Counted from the stretch's first letter, positions 48,101 through 59,511 are shown. The stretch: 64,000 nt of DNA from Penelope pileata (GCA_013396635.1 WBMW01005278.1:124001-188000), one strand, 5' to 3'. The notes: generated from the letters alone by a model not told the origin. Made by a program: numbers and translations.

Positions 48101-48780
48101 TGCTCCAAATTTTGCGCTTCTGTGTTCTACTGTACTTAACAGTACCTTCAGATAGCATATCCTAACAGTGTTAAAAAGAGAGAGGAAAGTGTCTCGTTGA
48201 AATATCATGATCCTCAGTCAGAGAAAGATGGGCAGATCCATGCAGCCATCCTATGGCCATGGCAAAGGAAGGGAGCTGTTGTTAGGGAAACCATTTTCTC
48301 CTTAGTGATTAAAATAACATCTGATTGCAGAAATCGTGACTGTTATGAACACTACATTTATTTTTCTTCCTTCAGAACAACGCCTTTCTGAAGTCTGTAA
48401 GTGAATGTCAAATTTTTACCTTTTCATGTTTCATACAGTGGTTTGAGAAAGTGGGATAGCTGAGGAGGCAGGAAGAAGGAGTGGGACTTGACCTGGGTGA
48501 GCTTCCTCCTGTTGTGAGTGTTTGCAGAGTGTAAATGCTCCCTTTGGGACCTCCTGCTTCCTCTGCAAGTGCACCAGCAGTTTGTAGAAGATGCAGATCG
48601 AAGTTGCTGTTCTGTGCTCATTGTGCTGCAGCTCCCTACATTGAATATGCTCACAGCTAACCCATGGGCTGAGCTTCCCAGAAGTTCTGAGGCACCTTGG
48701 CAAACCCACTGAGGGATGTGGCCAGCTTATTCTCCTCCACAGGTAGCCAACTCACGTTTCCAGTGCTGATGGTTTTTCTG
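45114..48780. other. Single-copy noncoding DNA, no gene recognised
   Basis: Unique sequence with a (GTTTT/GCTTT)n stretch at 47286-47312. No transposable element, RNA gene or exon was recognised. Open frames such as 46478-46861 (minus, 127 codons) have no recognisable domain. Confidence 0.55.
47286..47312. repeat. (GTTTT)n/(GCTTT)n simple repeat
   Basis: Alternating GTTTT and GCTTT units ending in a T run. Confidence 0.8.
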
Positions 48781-48825
48781 GAATCACAGAGTAATGGAGG
48801 CTGGAAGGGATCTCTGGGGTTCTCA
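48781..48825 (-). mobile_element. CR1 LINE 3' fragment, very short
   Basis: The plus strand reads gaatcacagagtaatggagg, then ctggaagggatctctgg. This matches a reversed CR1 3' end. Only about 45 bp is recognisable. Confidence 0.7.
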
Positions 48826-50556
48826 GGGTTTTCTCAGAGCAGACCTTTGCCTGTCATGTTCCTACAGGACTTATCTGGTTGAATACTGAGTATCTCCAAA
48901 ATATTTCTCCACCTCTTCAGGCTCCCGTTCCAGTTTTCACCACCATCACAATGAGAAGAATTAATCCTTAAATCTAATTGTAATCCCCCAGGTTGTAATC
49001 TGTGCTGTTTCCCTCGTCCTGCGATGTGCACATCTGAGAAGGGTCTGCCTCTGTCTTGTCCATGCCCTTCCATCCCATGGCTGCTGCCACTCATCGTGCA
49101 GAAAGGACAGCGAGATGTCACCTGCCGCTGGCATCACTGATATTTATCCCGAGTCACATAATTGCCTAAAAGCAGCTGTAAATGCTGCATGTGCAGATAG
49201 GACGGGTCAGAACCTGCAATGTGCACACACTGAGCCTGCAGGCTGCAGCCAGAGGTCAGCGCTCATTCTGAAGGTGCTCTGAGCACATGGAAATGCTCAA
49301 AAAATGTAAAAATATAACCTTTGGGTTACACTGGGGAAGTGGAAGGGGGGGAGGGATTTAATTGACTTGTGCTCCTTCTGTGCTGCCTTGGCACGCAGAA
49401 GTGTGTGAACGTTCAGTGCTGCCATTAACAGTGTTTCTGACTCAGTTCCTCAAGTTCTGTGGGCTTTAATTTAAATAAGGCTTCATAATAAAATGCAGCA
49501 GCTCTATTTTTAAGACAGGGGAATCCAAACAACATTTTAATATAGCACTTGTATGTTAATTCAAATTATTTTTAGTCTATATTCATATTACCTCTAAAAA
49601 CAGGAGGGAGCCTATTCCTTCAGATGTCATGCACTGGAAGTTACCTCTGTATTTCCAGTTTGCGTTCTTTGGAACAGATTTTGCCTAAGGAGAAGCAGGG
49701 AGAGATGCAGAGATCTGTACAGAGGAGATGCTTACCGAAAAGGGACACGGCTGGAGCTGTGACAGAGAAGAAGCATTGAACCATTCTGACCCAGCTGAAA
49801 AGTAGTCAGGAAAAGTCACCTCCTCTCCAATCTCAGCATATTCACCTGATGACAGTTACAGTCGTTTCTTGTTAGAAACAGACTCTTGGTCTCCTATAAA
49901 TCCTCCTTTTCTGTGGCACAAAGCAAACTTAATCTTTCCCAGCTCATCCCAAAGTTCATCCTAAATAGGTGCTGGCTTGGGTGAAAACCCAAACTTCTGT
50001 CCCTTGAATCGGCCGTGCCTTAATCTCACATTCTAACCTTAATCTCACATTCTAACTCTCAGTCAATACTTGCTTCTTATTATTTAATTACAATTACAAA
50101 ACTAATAAAAACACACTTCTCTTTCCCTGCCTTTCCATTCAGTGACACTTAGTACTTCAAAATAAACCACCGTTCAATGGTTAGAAGAAGCAGAGACAGG
50201 CAGTGTGGAGTTCCAGGTGGAAAGATTTATGATTTTTATAAATCTGTGTAACAGATTTCAGCCTCATCAGGGGCAGTGGAGGGAGGCAGATACTATTCTG
50301 GAGGCTGCAGCCACCCTGAAGAATTTGTCACTTATTGGTTGACAGCACCATATCAGTGTGACAGAGTCATTTCAGCAGTGTCTATGTTTTATAAGCTATA
50401 TAAAGCTCCTTTTTGAGACCACCTATGGCAAAAACCCATGTGAGCACATGCATGTGAGCCTCTTCTCAGGTCTCTTGTACACTAATGTTTGCCTTGTTCA
50501 AATTTGGTTAGCTTGAGGGCATGGGGAGGAGATGTTGGGAGTCACCTGCCTGAAAT
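48826..50556. other. Single-copy noncoding DNA with a perfect 19-bp tandem duplication
   Basis: Unique sequence. A perfect duplication of ccttaatctcacattctaa lies at 50018-50055. No gene is recognised. Confidence 0.5.
50018..50055. repeat. Perfect 19-bp tandem duplication
   Basis: ccttaatctcacattctaa occurs twice back to back with no mismatch, so it is recent or an assembly artefact. Confidence 0.85.
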
Positions 50557-50564
50557 GCTTGGCA
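50557..50564 (+). repeat. Probable degraded 8-bp target duplication, left copy
   Basis: gcttggca directly precedes the hAT terminal repeat. The eight bases after the other end are ggttaaca, matching at 5 of 8 positions. Eight-bp duplications are the rule for hAT elements, so this is consistent but decayed. Confidence 0.45.
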
Positions 50565-50689
50565 CATGGGTGTCCAACCTTCTGGCTTGCCTGGCCCACA
50601 CTGAGTGAAGAGGAATTGTCTTGTATAAAGTATATAATATAGTTAATGCATAGAACTAACAAAACTTATTTTAAAATACTGTTATTAAA

Positions 50690-51245
50690 ACGTAAAAAAG
50701 AGCAACAAAAACATAAAACCAGTGGGATGTTTGACCTTATTCTTGTGACACTAATGCATCAGTCTGGTTCCATGGAAGTGGGTGCCGTTCTCAGTGAGTT
50801 CTCAAGGTGTTTGTCAGAGGTTTCTGATGAAGTTTTACTCTTCCTGTGCTTCATCCTTGAAAACAGTTGTTCACAAATGTATGTACTGCCAAAAAGTGAT
50901 GATGTGAATACGGTGTGATTGTGAAGGGAGGGATGTTTCTCTCTGGTAAGAGAGGGCTTATAAAGCCGAGTAAAGAGACATGATCAATTTTTTCTTTTAG
51001 TTGAATGGCTGATTGTAACTCCATACATTCCATTTGAAAATTTGCAGGTAATGTATTTATATTGACTGAAAATGGAGTCACAAGTATACCAAAAACCCAA
51101 TTATTTTGTCAGCAATCTTGNTATACCAAAAACCCAATGATTTTGTCAGCAATCTTGAAACTTATTCTCAAATTCCTTTCTCAAAACGGAAAGTAAGGCT
51201 GCATGCTTTTCACTGTTCACAGGACTGTGTTTAGCCAGTGCATCA
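50690..51245 (-). pseudogene. hAT (Charlie group) transposase C-terminal remnant
   Basis: Reading the minus strand downward from about 51180 gives LLSVLRKEFENKFQDC and a stop. Then comes PFSVNINTLPANFQMECMEL, followed by LKEKIDHVSLLGF, VHTFVNNCFQG, MKHRKSKTS and DKHLENSLR. These line up with the family order LLxxLRxEFExRFxDF, PFSVDVExxPxxLQxELIEL, LKEKFxxxSLLxFY, GSTYLCEQLFSxMKxxKSKxRS and DEHLxxxLR, the last two being the dimerisation (hATC) region. The conserved C-E-Q of the family has become VNN here. Stops, frame changes and an N at 51121 show it is not functional. The N-terminal BED finger and catalytic region are absent. It cannot transpose by itself. Confidence 0.85.
51085..51157. repeat. 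36-bp tandem duplication split by a single N
   Basis: tataccaaaaacccaattat... (51085-51120) is repeated at 51122-51157 with one mismatch, and the only base between the copies is N (51121). This is the signature of an unresolved contig overlap or scaffold join. Transposase family spacing between the FQDC and PFSV blocks fits a single copy. Confidence 0.9.
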
Positions 51246-51495
51246 AAATGCATACAATTACTTGCCACCACTTGAACTAGCACTGCGCTGTGCCCTCTCC
51301 GTGTCCTGGGTTCAGCTCAGTGCCCATCACAACCCGATGTTTGGGTGTTGCTGAGGGATGGGTGTGGGCCCAGGGCTGGGCCTGGCCACTTGATGGGGCA
51401 GAGCTGCTGCCATCATGGCGCGGGGCAGGGGTAGGCCGCAATGTGGGCTGTGCCGGGCAGCGTGTGGCCTGCAGGCCACGAGTTGGACACGGCTG

Positions 51496-51503
51496 GGTTA
51501 ACA
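51496..51503 (+). repeat. Probable degraded 8-bp target duplication, right copy
   Basis: ggttaaca follows the right hAT terminal repeat and pairs imperfectly with gcttggca at 50557-50564. Confidence 0.45.
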
Positions 51504-51699
51504 GAAGGCAAAACAGAAGAAATGGAATTGCTGCAGTGGTAATTCTGCCCACATCGCTCACCGTATGCTTCTCAACCTGCCTCGGAGTGGGGCTCCCCAT
51601 GAGTCTCTCCTTTATGGAGAGTTGGCTTTGCAAACTAAGCAAGCAGGTTAAGTACTCAAGTTACAGAATTATTATCCAGGCTGTTCCCTGGAGCCTGGA

Positions 51700-52520
51700 G
51701 TGGAGTGGATAAGCCGTAAAGGCTGCATAATAAACCAGCCCAGGATTGCTCAGCAGTGGCGCGGGCAGGCACGCTGTCATTGCCGGCGCTCCGTGGGGAG
51801 CACTAATTGTAGCACTTGCTGCAGTCCCCTTCAGCTTCCTGACGGAATGCCAATTTCAGGCAAGCACTAATTTATCAATGGCTGGAGTGGCTAAAGAGAA
51901 TGTATCTCCTGTCATGTTCCAGGCGGCGGCTGCGGTGTTTCTCAAGTAGCTTGTGTTGCTCTCACAAATAATGCATGTTAGCAGAGTATTCCTGCAATAA
52001 GCAACCAGGTCCTCTAGGCTTCCAGTCTTATTAGATAACAGTTGTTCTACATTAATCTGTTTTAATGAAGTTCCCGACCTTCTTCCTCGGTAGGCTGATG
52101 AGTAATTTTCCAAATAAATCTTGCCTTGAGTCTTAATCCTATTTTGCAAATAATCCCAATAACTCATGTACGAACACTTATAACGTTAAGATTGTGGAAA
52201 AAAAAGAAGGAGATTAATACACATGGAGACTAATATGCTGGGTAATTACATTGTGTGGTCCTTGGGACAGCTATTGCCAGTTCTGATTCACGGGGAAAAC
52301 AGTACACAAGAAAGATATGAAGTGGACTATTAAGTCCCATAAAAATTTATGCAGATGTCTTCAGCAAACCTGTGCAATCGTAAAGTAACCAGGCAATGTG
52401 GGAAAAAGGTCTTATTTATGGTGCATTGCATAAGTCAAGAGATTTAGTGGGACCTTATAACAAAGTGAGAGTAATTAAATGCCTTAGAATTGGGAATTAG
52501 ACACTGTAAATGAAAAATGT
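51700..52520. promoter_or_regulatory. Candidate conserved noncoding element cluster
   Basis: About 800 bp of repeat-free, mostly AT-rich sequence starts 200 bp beyond the hAT element. It carries two TAATCC sites (52134-52139 and 52151-52156, the K50 homeodomain type bound by OTX/PITX proteins) and TTTGCAAATAATCCC spanning the second. Further TAATCTG, TTATTTATGG and many TAAT/ATTA cores occur. CpG-rich pieces lie at 51755-51800 and 51923-51935. Enhancer function is inferred. No start site or exon is visible. Confidence 0.35.
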
Positions 52521-53414
52521 CTGCAGAGGAACAGTTAATAGAGTATGTCAGTGTGTGTTTCTAGAGAAGTTAATGGACATGATTAAATCTATTTTATATC
52601 TCTATCCATAAAGCATATTGGTGCCCAGGTACTGAGTCTGTGCCTGTGCATGGAGGGAACTGAGAAGTAAGAAAGAAGAAAAGAGCCATGTCTGGGTGAG
52701 CAGCATGGGAGAGAATGGTGCAACAAGGATGCTGGAGATGCTTTGGGTCTTTTGCTTTAGATTAAAGGGAACGAAGGGGATGTGCAGCAATGAAGAGGCC
52801 AAATCTAGCAGCTGCCTTCTGGCTTCCTGTGGTTTATGACTGTGATGGATGTATGGTGAGGGGCGTTGGGGCCATAGTTAACTCTTCAGCAGTGCAGTGC
52901 TCTGTGGGTGCTTTTTCTCTCCATGCTATCTGGTGGAACTGCCTGGTCCTACCTTTCCTGGACGAGATCTCCTCCCTCTCCTCTGCCACATGGTTACCTC
53001 CAACAGTCTCATTTCCATTTTCTTCCAGGACTCATGGCAGCTGCTAGGTGAAATCGCTTAAAAGAAGCTTCCTAAAAAACAAAGAATAAAATATCCCAGG
53101 CCAGGGACATATGAACCTGGTGCATTTCTAGGAGCCTATGTATTTTCAGCTTAGGACCTCCATTTCTGGTTGGGGAAGACAACTAGAAAACTGCAGTAGT
53201 CTCTCTGGGTGTCTACGTCCAATCAGTGCTCCTTTCACCCAAGCCTGGAGTGATGCTGACAATCCTGCACTTCACTGTCCAAACATTTTATTTAATCCAA
53301 CTGAACATGGCACTATCTTCACTTTTTTATATTGCTTTTTGGGTTGCTGTATTTTTAAAACACATAGATATAGGACTTTGATGTGGTCATTCATAAAACA
53401 AATAGCCCTTATGC
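52521..53414. other. Single-copy noncoding DNA
   Basis: Unique sequence with no recognised gene, RNA gene or repeat. Confidence 0.5.
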
Positions 53415-53536
53415 CACAGAATCCTGGACTCACAGAATCCTTAGAGTTGGAAGGGACCTTTAGAGATCATCTGTCCCAAATCCCCTGCAACGAACAGGGA
53501 TATCTACAGCTCGATCAGGTTGCTCCAGTGCAACGT
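53415..53536 (-). mobile_element. CR1 LINE, 5'-truncated
   Basis: The plus strand has reversed tails (acagaatcctggactcacagaatcc), then ttagagttggaagggacctt and tagagatcatctgtcc. It continues with cagggatatctacagctcgatcaggttgct, a typical CR1 3' region reaching about 120 bp. Confidence 0.92.
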
Positions 53537-56500
53537 GCTTCCCAATCGCAGAGTGCAGACCAACTTCTTTTTTAGGAATTTGTACTTTGTACAACTGTGT
53601 TGGTTATTCTGAGGAGAGTAAGGCCAGGTATTGCATTGTGTTTGTCTTATGCTTTGTGTTTAGTTAATCACCATGTGCAGTGGATGAAGGGTGAAGAAAA
53701 ATACCACCTCCTTTTTTAACAGGATTTTTCTAACAGCTCAATGATAGATCACTGTCATAAACAAATTAAAAAGTTACATTTCTTGAACAGCAAAAAACTT
53801 TCCCAGAAGTGAGCTGGAGTGATTTCCCCTGCAGATGCTTACACTTGCACAGGCGATCTGCGTTATTCTCAGTAAAAGATACTGAGAGGTAAAAAGAGAA
53901 CTAAGAGTTCATTCGTGGAAAGGAAAGGGTATGGCTGCAATAAAACCTTGGCTGAACATCCAGGGACAGACCAGCTCCTGTCTGCTCTCTGTTGTACCAC
54001 ACCTCTGCTCCGCTTTCCATGTCCCAGCCCATGGGAGGTTTGGGGAGTTCATAACCTCGAAACAGGTTTGAGAACAGTCTGTGCGATGTTGGGGTGATTT
54101 TTTAAATACTGTTGGGGATGGTGAGCACCTTGTTAGCAGGCATCCATTTTCTGTCTCTGCAATGATGTTTCACAACCAGCATGAATGAGATTTTCCTGAG
54201 CTGTTCCAAAGGGAAAATATCAGCAAGTTGATAAAAACTCTCCAGTGAGGGAAAGGTGGGAAGGGAAACAGCATATCTAGTGTGGATGTATGACGATTTC
54301 TTAAGTTTTATTTGAGAGAAATCTAGATAGCAGTTATTATGTCAGCACATATGAGCTAGGCTTACCATAGAAGTCATCATGCTCTGTTATTTTAATACTT
54401 ATGTCTTCTTTATATGGCACATTTCAGTATTTACTTCTCAATAACTGCAAAAGCCTTCAGATACTAACAGGCATCCCCTAAGGAATAATTATGGGTTTTA
54501 TGACAAAGTTACAGACCTTCTTCATAATTATTTTGGGAATCCTGAAAACTAAATACTGTAATAAAAGTAGTATTTCAATCTGTTAGACATACATAAAGTT
54601 GATTAAAGATGTATCTGTGCTGAGTCTATTAACCAACCCTTGTGTTACATATGGCAGGATATGCTGGTAATAGGTTTCTGCTACTAAAGCAGAGTAAAAT
54701 GAAATAAAAGAATAAAAGCTTTACTACAAAAGGAATAGATACAGAAGATTGCATCGTAATAAAAGCTCAAACATATCTTCACTCGGCGTAGATCAGAGCA
54801 GTGATGCTGACATGGGCTTACAGTCCATGAGGATTTGAATCCCAGCTTAAACACGTAATCCTTATAATAAAGGCGAAACCCCAGCAGCAGCCCTCTGACC
54901 TTTGGGGTGGTGATGCAACATCAGATGGGTTTGGGTTGGACCATGGCTCCTGCTGCTGTGCTGCTCTCTGCTAGCAGAGTGTCAATATGTAGGCTGCAGA
55001 CATTTCACAGCTTGAGGATACTTGAGGATGCTTCCACTTCCTATGGCGAGCTCTGCAACAAAAGACTCTGGCACTGGAAGTTAGACTTAGGGCATGCGAG
55101 GAATGGGAATAGCTCAGCTCCAGCTGCCACCGAGGCTGGAGGAGGTGTGTTGAGATCCATGCTGACAACCTTTCCTGGAGCAGAGCTGTAGCCAGGTCTG
55201 TCTCCTGGGAGCTATATTTAAAACATCCCTGCTGTGAGGGTATTTGCAAGGCTCCCCCTGCACCCCAGGATTTTGGTGATAACTCCTGGTATTGCCGATT
55301 GGCCTTTACAAGGCTTTTTTTTTTTTTTTTAAATAATAAAAGAAAACTTAACCTTAAAATTTAATCTTAAAGGTCTTAATGTTAGAATGGCTGGAGTTGT
55401 TCTGTGCAATTTAGTGCTGCTGTGGTGAGTGGGCATGTTGGGAAGGGGTTGTGGTTGGACTTGATGCTCTTCCTCTTCACTGTTGTTCCCAATAAAGGGG
55501 AGGTGTTCCCTTTTATTGGGATCCTTGGGTGACAGAGACGTCCTTCCCTTCAAATGATACAGCCACATACCTTTGCTATACTGACCTTCTCCCTCCTTGA
55601 TCCCATAGGATGCAGGAACTTCCGTCCCAGGTACTCCACAATGTAATGTGAGTTTTGCTGCAAGATTGGCTTAAAATGCCTGCTGATGATAAAACCAGGA
55701 GCTTGATTAGAGCACAGATCTGCCTCTGACAAACTGTCACAGGAGAGAGAAGGGATGTATGTAGTGCAAGGATCTGTAGGGCAGGCAGCTTGTGGCTGTC
55801 ACGAGTCAGCAGCAGTTACCTGCACTGAACACACTGCCAGCATCAAAAGCAAACAGTAAGAAGAGGAAATGTTGCCACGGTGTGGTTCCAAGTTTTGTTG
55901 GAAAGATAAAAGAGATGTGACAAACATGAAGGAAACAAGCAGCTGCTGGGGTAAGTGAAGAAATTATCTCGGGCAAAGAACTGAAAAATCATAAAGGATG
56001 ACCTTAACGTGGCCACAAATGGGCGAGCACAGGAATGCTCTTCATGGTAACATTTAGCAGTTCCAGTACCTGAATCTCCATGGACCAGGATAAACCCTTT
56101 GCATGCTCTCAAAGCCCCAAAGGTGCCTGACCCAGCTGGGCTGGTCCTGCTGCCAGTACTTTCTTATCACTGTTTATTTTGCACAATGGTGTATAGAACT
56201 ACTCAAGTTTGCATACTAGTGAGCACCTTACCTCCAGCTGCCCACCTGTCCAGTTCAATGGTCTGCCCCAAATCAGACAACAACAGCCATCTCTGCCACT
56301 GACCCCTCCTCCTTGAGAAGACCCTACACCATCCCAGGCTTACCTGCTCTGTACTGCCTGATTTGCCTTTATAAAGGTGCTCTGTTGTGTTCTTTGAGCC
56401 CCATTGCCTCCTGCATCCTCTCAAGAGGCTGCTTCCAGCTGTCAGAGCCTGAGCCCTAACAGGGCCCACCTGTGATGTACAAAGCAAAGCTCTGCAGCAG

Positions 56501-56835
56501 GGAGGCAGCTGCTCTGCTGTCAGTAGCACTAATGCTCGTTAGTGTAATTTCCCTGTTTCCTTCTGCGTCTCTCATGTCCCATGTAGACACCTGTCACCTG
56601 GTCCCCTGCACCCGTGCTGTGAGCCAGGGCACAGGGTGTGCTTCTTTGTGGTGGGTTTGCAAGGCAGAGGTGTAACCAAACAGACTCATCCAAGGTTGAA
56701 ACACACTCTGCTTGTTAAGCCTAATAATCTTCTCAGATCAATTAAAGTACAGAAAGTGCTGCGTGATGATGTGTCTTTGACTCTTCATTGTGATATAATC
56801 TTCAGTATCTGTTCCTTTTGTAGTGAAGTTTTTTC
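53537..56835. other. Single-copy noncoding DNA, no gene recognised
   Basis: Unique sequence with a T16 run at 55315-55330. AT-rich at 54300-54780. No transposable element, exon or RNA gene was recognised. Confidence 0.55.
55315..55330. repeat. Poly(T) run
   Basis: Sixteen T bases followed by AAATAATAAA. Nothing on the minus strand upstream looks like a retrocopied transcript. Confidence 0.85.
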
Positions 56836-56920
56836 CTTCTCTTCTCTTCTCTTCTCTTCTCTTCTCTTCTCTTCTCTTCTCTTCTCTTCTGTTCCGTTCC
56901 GTTCCGTTCCGTTCCGTTCC
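56836..56920. repeat. Compound pentanucleotide microsatellite (CTTCT)11(GTTCC)6
   Basis: Eleven perfect CTTCT units (56836-56890) pass directly into six perfect GTTCC units (56891-56920). The switch between two pure pentamers is abrupt. The first block is pure pyrimidine on the plus strand. Perfect units point to recent expansion and likely length variation between individuals. Confidence 0.95.
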
Positions 56921-57223
56921 ACCTTTAGTAGCAGAAGGCAGTTACCAACAGATCCTGCCATATGTAACACAAGGGCTAATTAATAGACTCAACTCAGATC
57001 CATGTTTTAATCAACTTTATGTAACTCTAACAGTTTGAAATACTACTTCTTCAACAGTATTTAGCTTCCAGTATTCCACGAATAATTACTAAGAAGGTCT
57101 GTAATCTCAGTAAAAATTGAAGAATCAAATTGCTCTTTTTCCTGTCAAAAATTGGTGATATAACAAACAGCAGCACAAAAACATGTAATAGCAAAGCTGC
57201 CTCCCTCTCCAATGTATATTTGT

Positions 57224-57297
57224 TTTTATGTGCATTTCCAAACTTATAATAGAAACATATATTTATATGCATTTCCAAACTTACAATTAGAGACCTC
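57224..57297. repeat. Imperfect tandem duplication, period 37 bp
   Basis: ATGTGCATTTCCAAACTTA and ATATGCATTTCCAAACTTA lie 37 bp apart within two diverged 37-bp copies. Confidence 0.7.
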
Positions 57298-59511
57298 TGG
57301 AATTTCAGTGCTGGCTCCAGTTCTGGGCTGCAGGGTACAGGGATGTTGGGGACTTAATGCTTAATGGGCCACAGAGGGACTTGAAGATGGTTTGGGTGAG
57401 CTGGCCATGGTTTGATGTGGTCACTGAGAGAAGATTCCTACTGCCAGGGGAGAAAATACAGAATGAATTCCAAGCATATATCCAAAAATGGATAGTTTGA
57501 GGAGGCACCTTGGCCATTTCACGAGGATGGGTCACACACTAGCCTGGGGCCAGAGGCAGCAAACTGGAGCTCTCCTCCATTGCCTCATCCATGCAATCTG
57601 GGGAGATGGGGTATTGCTTTGGCCTGCCAGAGTGGGAATGGTGGGGAAAGGCTGCAGTTACCTCCTAACAGGCAGTGTCTGAGGAGGGAGGTCCACAGTG
57701 AAGAGCTCTGTCCAACCATGTCCAGTTCTGCCGTCTCTGAACACCGAGGAGTATCTGGGAACGCCTCACAAACGATGTCCTTTACACACACACACTGGGC
57801 TTATCTTTCAGGTGAATGCAAAATACAGAAAATAGAAAAAACTGTTTGGAGAGCTCGAGCTGGCCACGGAAGGAATTAACATCTGTCTGTGGTTGACTGA
57901 CGGGGTCAGGCTTCTGGAAGGCTTTGCCTGACCTCCCCACCTCCAGGGTCACGGGTGCTCACCCCATAACCACGTCACAGCTGTGGTTCCAGGGCGGGGG
58001 TGTGGGGAGGAAATCCAGGTAGAGCTGAGAGGGGGATGCATGGCCTCCTTGTAAATGGACCAAATAGATCCTGGGTGCCGGGGAGGGGAAAGCAGAGCTT
58101 CTGGAGAGTGGCGACAGCCATGGTCTGGGGTAGCATCACTTTTTGAGACTTTTTAAAAATCATTACAGCTTCAAGTACTCTAAAGGAATCGAACATTCAA
58201 GCAAAATGCTGCAGTACTGCTGAGAAGGTGTTTTTGCAGCAAATCCTGAGCTGAGAAGTGGGGTAAGGCATTGTCTGTATGCCCAGGAGAGAAAGCAAAA
58301 ATGGATCTGAGCAAACGATGGCAAACGACCGTGTTCCTGCAGCCTGGCAGGCGATGGTGCAGGCGTGTGGATGGAGCAGGCACAGCCTGGCTGACAGCAA
58401 TACGGTTATTGAGCTGTGAGAAGTCCCTGCTTCCACTTGTCCGGCCCGGCCCCAAGTACTCCTCGAGTGATAAAGTCCAAAAAGAGATTGTAAAGATTTC
58501 TGCCCGTGGGAGCAAATTGCACTTCTGCCCCTGTGCTACTGCGACTCTCAGCAGAGCGATGATTTATGTCAAGGAGGTGATTCGCCTCTTGGCAGAGGGA
58601 AGGGAAGCAGAGGAGTGGAGTCGAGGGAAAAATTCAGGGAGGCAGAAGTTTGATCCCTCTATAGAAGAGAAATTGCAGAGAGCCTCCGAGGGCAAAGCGA
58701 TGCATTCTCGCAGCGAAACCTTGAAAAATCTTTCAGAGCATCGGCAGCACGCAGAGGAATGGGCTGGCAGCCACAGCGATGCCATTTAAAGATTCAGGTT
58801 CTAGACAGCAACGTGCTTTCCTTGTACAATTTTAGATTTTCTGTGCCAAGCCTGGCATTTTCCTCCAAACTCATTTTTATTCTCAGCACTGAATTAATAC
58901 CTCGGTTTGCTTTGCGGGAAGCAGCGCATTGCAAACACCGCGTCGTGCAAATGTGCCGAGCAGCGCTGACCTCACCCGTGCTGCTGTGGGCTGGCTCTCA
59001 GCCAGCAGCTCTGGAGGCAGAGGGTGCCAGTGCCTGGATTTTGCCAGTTCAGAAGCTGCCCTGAATGAATGCCTCCTCTAAAAAGAACCAACAAACAGAC
59101 AAATATTTATTTTCTTCTCTTTGAACTCATCGTTTAAGGCTAAATCTGTTTGTGGAGCTAAATGAGAATGACAGGGAACAAAATAATGTGGGGATGGCTT
59201 GTAGGCATACAATGAAAGCTGGCCTCGTTTTATTCTTTCCAGCCCAGCATCTGCTATGGTTCTCAGGCCAAGGTCTCCATAGGAAAACAGAGCGACCGCC
59301 TACACATGGTTAAAGATAATTTATGTGACAGAAATAAAAAGGGCAACCCCCTGTACAGAATGCAGTTGGTAAGTGAGAGGAAAAGGAGCAGGGTGTGCTT
59401 TAATAACTCCTTGCCAAAACCTGTGCCATGAAAAGTGATCCTCGGAGAACTTTGCTGAGGGAAGCAGCTATCTGGAAATGTGGTGGATAATCAGATGAAC
59501 AGGAGGTCTGT
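57298..59511. other. Single-copy noncoding DNA with a 172-codon open frame
   Basis: Unique sequence with a short (AC)6 at 57784-57795. An ATG-initiated plus-strand open frame of 172 codons (58271-58789) ends in a hydrophilic, glutamate- and arginine-rich segment. No domain is recognisable and no splice or promoter signals stand out, so it is not called as a gene. Confidence 0.5.
57784..57795. repeat. Short (AC)6 repeat
   Basis: Six AC units. Confidence 0.8.

Larger units (their letters stand above)
50565..51495 (-). mobile_element. Charlie-like hAT DNA transposon, internally deleted
   Basis: The left end reads CATGGGTGTCCAAC. The right end, reverse-complemented, reads CAGCCGTGTCCAAC, matching at 11 of 14 positions and close to the CAGGGGTGTCCAAC type of terminal repeat in Charlie-group elements. 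Left subterminal sequence (cttctggcttgcctggcccaca, then gaggaattgtcttg) also resembles that group. The right subterminal region is GC-rich (ggcctgcaggccacgag). The transposase remnant lies on the minus strand and covers only the C-terminal part, so the 5' end of the element is at 51495. At about 930 bp the copy is far shorter than an autonomous element of 2.5-3 kb. Confidence 0.85.

Noticed and set aside
55315..55340. Poly(T) followed by AATAATAAA as the tail of a minus-strand processed pseudogene
   Set aside because: No retrocopied coding sequence is recognisable on the minus strand beside it.
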